Of a DNA stretch of 25,381 nt, positions 21,746 through 25,381 are shown one piece after another; position 1 is the stretch's first letter, and every line of letters starts with the position of its first letter. The notes under the pieces are model-generated. The model was not told where the DNA came from, did no database searches, and was given only the letters and a program-made list of their open reading frames with translations. The DNA comes from CF-72 sp051006215 (GTDB lineage Bacteria > Chloroflexota > UBA6077 > CF-72). The stretch covers positions 1-25,381 of the forward strand of contig JBPCIO010000236.1 in assembly GCA_051006215.1 (NCBI GenBank), read 5' to 3'. The position numbers and the translations under genes were made by a program.

Positions 21746-22225
21746 ATGCTTGTCGAATTGATCCCGCCAGCCGTCGCCAGCATGGCTGCTGTGTGTGACA
21801 TCCTCTGGCGACGCATCCCGAACTGGCTGACGCTGTCGGCGTTTGCGGGTGGACTGTTGCTCCAGGTGCTGCGCATCGGCGCGCCCGGACTGCTCGTGGC
21901 ACTCGGGGGCGCCGCTCTCGGCCTGGGCTTGCTGTTGCCGTTCTACGCCATCCACGTCGTGGGCGCGGGCGACGTCAAGCTGCTGGGGGCCGTTGGCGCC
22001 CTGGTCGGACCACAGGATCTGGTCTCCGTCGCCATCTATGCCGCGCTGGTCGGCGGCGCGGTTTCTTGCGTGATGCTCCTTCGACGCGGAAGATTAGCGT
22101 TGTCCATCGCGGACATACTGAGCCGGCCCACGAACCTCACGCGCAGCGGGGCAAAGGCGCCCTACGGCGTGGCCATCGCTGGCGGTGTCTATCTGTCGAT
22201 GCTGCTGCCCAGCGTGATTGGCTGA
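21746..22225 (+). CDS. cpaA: Prepilin peptidase, A24 family (CpaA/TadV type)
   Basis: A 159-residue membrane aspartic protease that removes the Flp leader peptide. The two catalytic Asp motifs are present: the first in AAVCDILWRRIPNWLTL, the second in GAGDVKLLGAVGAL (the GxGD signature). Several hydrophobic helices flank them. It lacks the N-terminal methyltransferase domain of PilD, as usual for Tad systems. The frame is open to 21692, but ATG 21746 (MLVELIPP) is chosen because the upstream part lies in the hairpin and is not hydrophobic. Between flp and cpaB in the expected Tad order. Confidence 0.93.
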   Translation: MLVELIPPAVASMAAVCDILWRRIPNWLTLSAFAGGLLLQVLRIGAPGLLVALGGAALGLGLLLPFYAIHVVGAGDVKLLGAVGALVGPQDLVSVAIYAALVGGAVSCVMLLRRGRLALSIADILSRPTNLTRSGAKAPYGVAIAGGVYLSMLLPSVIG

Positions 22226-22288
22226 GCGGCCTTCTGTGGACGGTTACACTCTGCGCCGCTGGACTCAGCAGGGAGGCATTCGCAGGTC

Positions 22289-23794
22289 ATGATCAACACC
22301 ACCCCGCGGCCGGGCCGGCGAGGACCTCGCCTGTTGCTGGCGCTGGCGCTGGGTGCCGCCGCTGCAGCTGGCGTGTACCTGTATGTCAGCTCGGTCCAGC
22401 AACAAGCCCAGGCCAATGCGCGTGCCGCCCTGACCCAGGCCTCGGCAGTTGCAACTTCGCGCTCCAGCGTGGTCGTGGCCAAGGTCAGCCTGGCGGCCGG
22501 GAGCCCACTGTCCCCGGACAATGTCGAGCTGCGCGATCTGCCCGCTGAGGCCGTCCAGCCGAACGCGATTACCACGCTCGGCGACGTGACTGGCAAGGCG
22601 CTGACCGTCCCGGTTGCCGCGGGCGAGCAGATTCTGAGCCATCGCGTGGCCAGTCCGGACCAGCCTGACATCAAGAAATTCGCGGACCTCGTGCCGGCGG
22701 GCAAACGCGCCATGTCTGTTACATTCACCGAGCTTTCAAGCGCAGGCGGTCTGATTGCGCCGGGCGACTACGTCGACGTGCTGGGCGTGTTCAACAAGAA
22801 CACGCTCGGCAAAGACCAATCGATGATCCTGCTTCAGGATGTGTTGGTGCTCGCTGTCGCGCAGAACACCTCAGCCGATCAACTGCCTCGCCAGGGAGCG
22901 GCAAACGCCGCCGCGGGTGCGGCAACCCCACGTACCCAGCCGAACCTGCCCCTGCCCACCCGCGGCGGGGTGAGCGTGCCCGTCCCCGGCCCAACGCCGG
23001 CGAGTGTTCCCGTTGCACCAGCGCAGACGCGCACGGTGACCCTGGCTGTCGACCCTGAGGCAGCCGAACGCCTGGCGCTGGCCGAAGATTACGGCCACTT
23101 GCGCTACATCGTGCGGCCAGGCAGCGAGCGCAACCAGTCGGCTGTGCTTCCGGCCGACCTCAGCACGCTGGCCAGCCCCATTCAGGTGGCCGCCGGTCAG
23201 ATCATCGCCACCCAGATATCGCCAACCAACACGAAAGTCGGAGACACTCTCGACATCAGCATTACCGTAAAAAACACCTCCGACAAGCCGCTCCAGACCA
23301 TGGGTCCTGAGCCTGGATTCACCTACGTCCAGGGCCAGACCTACTTCACTCAGCAGTTCGCCTCAGACCCAGGCAAGTGGCGCGTCGCCCTCGGCTCAGC
23401 GGGTCTGGACGCTACCGAGATGCCGTATCGCTGGGGCCTGGGCGGTGATCTCGCCCCGGGCGCCACGACAACCGTCAGTGGGCATGTCAAGATCACCCAG
23501 GACTTCAAGACCACCAACTTCTGGGCCGCTCTGGTCAACGAACCGAGCACGATTGTCCAGACCGGGGTGGGCATGACCCTGATCACGTCCCTCCCGGAAA
23601 ACCTGGCCATCGTAGCCGTGGACGCGGCGAACGTCCGCAGTGGCCCGTCAATTGCTTCAAGCGTGATCGACCAGGTGAAGTACGGGACGGAACTGCAAAT
23701 TGTTGGGCAGAGCGCCGACTGGTTCAAGATCAAGCTGCCGGACCAGCGCGAAGGCTGGGTCGCCGCGGGCTGGATCGTTACGGCCGCCCGCTAG
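22289..23794 (+). CDS. cpaB: Flp pilus assembly protein CpaB/RcpC with Ig-like and SH3b C-terminal extension
   Basis: A 501-residue protein. Residues 15-34 are a membrane anchor. A SAF domain follows (VVVAKVSLAAGSPLSPDNVEL, in part; VAAGEQILSHRV), then the RcpC/CpaB domain (MSVTFTELSSAGGLIAPGDYVDVLG; VTLAVDPEAAERLALAEDYG), interrupted by an Ala/Pro-rich loop at about 200-245. Typical CpaB proteins end near 260-300 residues. Here about 200 more follow: an Ig- or CARDB-like beta domain (about 311-436, VGDTLDISITVKNTSDKPL) and a bacterial SH3 domain (about 439-498, ANVRSGPSIASSVI ... GWVAAGWI). SH3b domains often bind cell-wall or surface polymers, so this CpaB may tie the pilus channel to the envelope. 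An AGGGAGG lies 12 bases before ATG 22289. Confidence 0.92.
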   Translation: MINTTPRPGRRGPRLLLALALGAAAAAGVYLYVSSVQQQAQANARAALTQASAVATSRSSVVVAKVSLAAGSPLSPDNVELRDLPAEAVQPNAITTLGDVTGKALTVPVAAGEQILSHRVASPDQPDIKKFADLVPAGKRAMSVTFTELSSAGGLIAPGDYVDVLGVFNKNTLGKDQSMILLQDVLVLAVAQNTSADQLPRQGAANAAAGAATPRTQPNLPLPTRGGVSVPVPGPTPASVPVAPAQTRTVTLAVDPEAAERLALAEDYGHLRYIVRPGSERNQSAVLPADLSTLASPIQVAAGQIIATQISPTNTKVGDTLDISITVKNTSDKPLQTMGPEPGFTYVQGQTYFTQQFASDPGKWRVALGSAGLDATEMPYRWGLGGDLAPGATTTVSGHVKITQDFKTTNFWAALVNEPSTIVQTGVGMTLITSLPENLAIVAVDAANVRSGPSIASSVIDQVKYGTELQIVGQSADWFKIKLPDQREGWVAAGWIVTAAR

Positions 23795-23819
23795 TGTTGG
23801 ATACGGAAAGCATCTTTAG

Positions 23820-25025
23820 GTGCCCGAGAACCTGAAGATCCTCATCGTCGACCAGCACCCCGACGCGGTCGCTGGGCTGAGGCGAGCCCTGAACGCGTTC
23901 GGCAATCTGGAGGTCGTCGGCGACGCTGGATTCGGCCCGGTCGCCTCGACCTGGGCCCACACGCTCGAGCCCGCAATCATCGTCGTGTCGATCGAGGAAC
24001 CAGTAAATCGGTCGCTGGCTACGATTCAGTCGCTGACCTGCGGCAATCCCCACTGGACGGTCGTCGGCATAGTGGGTCAGTTCGATCGCGAGGTTTTCCG
24101 TCGAGGAGTGCTGGCCGGCGCACGCGACATCCTGCTGCGGAGCTCCTCGGCGCATGACCTTCACGATTCCCTTGTCCAGGCTCACAATGCCGACGCCCTG
24201 CGCATCGCCGGCTCCGGGCACGATCCAGCCGCTCCGACAGGCAGCATCATCGCCGTGTTCGGCGTCAAAGGCGGAGTCGGCAAGACGACCCTGGCAACCA
24301 ATCTCACGGTGGCTCTCGCTCAGGAGACCTCGGCCAGCGTGGCATTGGTCGACCTCGACGTCCCGTTCGGCGACGTTGCCATGATGCTCGACATCCATCC
24401 CGAGCAAGACATCCTGGACGCTCTGGAGGAATCCGTACTGAGCGATGTGCAGCGGCTGCAAAACCTGCTGGTCCGCACGTCGCAAGGCGTGCACGTGCTG
24501 TCCTCGCCACTCGCGCCCGACGATGCGGGTGCGCTCGATAGCCACCGCGTGGGTCGCCTGCTGAAACAACTGTCCGCGCTCTACCAGTTCGTGCTAGTGG
24601 ACACTCCGGTCGGCTTGACCGAGATCACCGCTGCTGCGTTGGACGTAGCTGAGCTGGCCATGCTGGTCACCACACCTGAAATCCCGTCTCTGAGGCGCAC
24701 CCACGCCTGCCTGCGGTTGCTCCAGGGACTCGAGTTTCCGACCACGAAGCTGCAGCTGGTACTGAATCGTGAATCCTCGAAAACTCGCGTGAGCTCGGCA
24801 GACGCCGTCGAAGCTCTCGGGCGTCCCGTTACCTGGCGCGTCAGCAACGACTACAGCGTTATGCAGGGTGCAGCCCTAGGCGTGCCGGTCGTGCTGGGAC
24901 GACCCAAGGCACGCGTGAGCCGAGACATCCGTCTGATTGCCCGTCAGCTCGCGGGCGTTCCGATACAGACACGCGGCGGTTGGCTGCCGAAGCTTCGCAG
25001 TCGCGCCGCGCTTATGACGGCTTGA
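23820..25025 (+). CDS. cpaE: Pilus assembly ATPase CpaE/TadZ, MinD-like with pseudo-receiver domain
   Basis: A 401-residue protein that localises the Tad machine. Residues 5-125 form a receiver-like domain (NLKILIVDQHPDAVAGLRRAL): an N-terminal acidic residue (D11) is kept, but the phospho-acceptor Asp position reads Ser (IIVVSIEEP), so it is not expected to be phosphorylated. A MinD/ParA-type ATPase follows, with the deviant Walker A VKGGVGKTT (149-157), VALVDLDVPFGD, and a conserved VDTP segment. Translation starts at GTG 23820, 25 bases after cpaB. Next gene is cpaF after four bases. Confidence 0.93.
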   Translation: MPENLKILIVDQHPDAVAGLRRALNAFGNLEVVGDAGFGPVASTWAHTLEPAIIVVSIEEPVNRSLATIQSLTCGNPHWTVVGIVGQFDREVFRRGVLAGARDILLRSSSAHDLHDSLVQAHNADALRIAGSGHDPAAPTGSIIAVFGVKGGVGKTTLATNLTVALAQETSASVALVDLDVPFGDVAMMLDIHPEQDILDALEESVLSDVQRLQNLLVRTSQGVHVLSSPLAPDDAGALDSHRVGRLLKQLSALYQFVLVDTPVGLTEITAAALDVAELAMLVTTPEIPSLRRTHACLRLLQGLEFPTTKLQLVLNRESSKTRVSSADAVEALGRPVTWRVSNDYSVMQGAALGVPVVLGRPKARVSRDIRLIARQLAGVPIQTRGGWLPKLRSRAALMTA

Positions 25026-25029
25026 AGAT

Positions 25030-25381
25030 ATGTCACTCCTCGAGCACCTTCAATCGTCGTCCCGAGCCGCCTCAGCGCCGGACACGAACGGCACATCCCG
25101 GAGTGCGGCAGGCGCTGCAGCGCCGACAACAGCCCCCACGGAAGTGTACGTCGCGCCTGTTCCGGCGCCGTCTGTCGAGCCGCCGCGCCTCCGCCCAGCG
25201 GCACGCAGTGAGGCGCTCGCCGAGCTGAAGGGACGCGTCCACGAGGAACTTATTCACGAGCTCGATCCGGAGCAGCTCGTCGACGACGTCAGCTTCACCT
25301 CACCTGCGCGGCGTGCGGTAGAGCAAGCCGCCGAGGAACGCCTCGGACAGATCGATGGGCTCCTCAGCCGACAGGAGCGGC
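25030..25381 (+). CDS. cpaF: Start of the Tad pilus secretion ATPase CpaF/TadA (3' end outside window)
   Basis: ATG 25030 opens a frame of 117 codons running off the window. It begins MSLLEHLQSSSRAAS with a disordered Ala/Pro-rich region of about 60 residues. A segment typical of the CpaF N-terminal helical domain follows (LKGRVHEELIHELDPEQL, then RRAVEQAAEERLGQIDGLLS). The Walker motifs would be further downstream. Position straight after cpaE is the standard order. Identification rests on this N-terminal signature and on order. Confidence 0.85.
   Translation, partial: MSLLEHLQSSSRAASAPDTNGTSRSAAGAAAPTTAPTEVYVAPVPAPSVEPPRLRPAARSEALAELKGRVHEELIHELDPEQLVDDVSFTSPARRAVEQAAEERLGQIDGLLSRQER

Overview
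The window is high-GC (roughly two thirds G+C by eye), densely packed bacterial chromosome with no phage, transposon or CRISPR signal. The Tat-exported oligopeptide-binding lipoprotein with a long Ala/Pro/Thr linker, the stand-alone slipin, the LiaF-like membrane protein, the bacterial G1 glutamic peptidase and the Flp/Tad pilus locus together look most like a member of Chloroflexota. That placement is inferred from protein style, not from a marker gene.

Region 1 (1-5384) is a very compact block: the C-terminal part of a trehalose-6-phosphate-synthase-like GT20 enzyme, two GT4 glycosyltransferases, a 6-pyruvoyl-tetrahydropterin-synthase (PTPS)-fold protein that has lost the usual catalytic Cys and Asp-His, a BchC-like medium-chain dehydrogenase and an intact GTP cyclohydrolase II. 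The last three form a minus-strand operon. The combination fits neither riboflavin, queuosine nor tetrahydrobiopterin synthesis as known. It is my best candidate for an undescribed pathway, perhaps for a glycosylated pteridine or pyrimidine product.

Region 2 (5385-9479) has a 378-base spacer with a possible 29-residue membrane peptide and a hairpin, then an oligopeptide-type ABC importer: binding protein and two permeases, no ATPases. A perfect 9-bp hairpin separates the binding protein from the permeases. Region 3 (9497-13854, minus strand) encodes E1alpha, E1beta and E2 of a 2-oxoacid dehydrogenase complex, followed by a VOC metalloprotein and preceded by a frame-disrupted LiaF-like membrane protein. 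The promoter of tRNA-Pro(GGG) lies on top of that membrane gene's start.

Region 4 (14017-21193) is a run of mostly single genes: DinB-like protein, GH172 (DUF2961) glycoside hydrolase, MsrB, a secreted NTF2-like/G1 peptidase fusion, a zinc-ribbon/metallo-beta-lactamase-fold protein, a Nudix hydrolase, a slipin, a two-helix membrane protein with a degenerate histidine-kinase dimerisation segment, and an M50 site-2 protease.

Region 5 (21516-25381) starts a Tad pilus operon: a 56-residue Flp pilin, prepilin peptidase, a CpaB with an added Ig-like and SH3b tail, CpaE/TadZ, and the start of CpaF/TadA, cut by the window end. A strong hairpin follows the pilin gene, the same layout as in the importer operon (abundant extracytoplasmic component, hairpin, membrane machinery).
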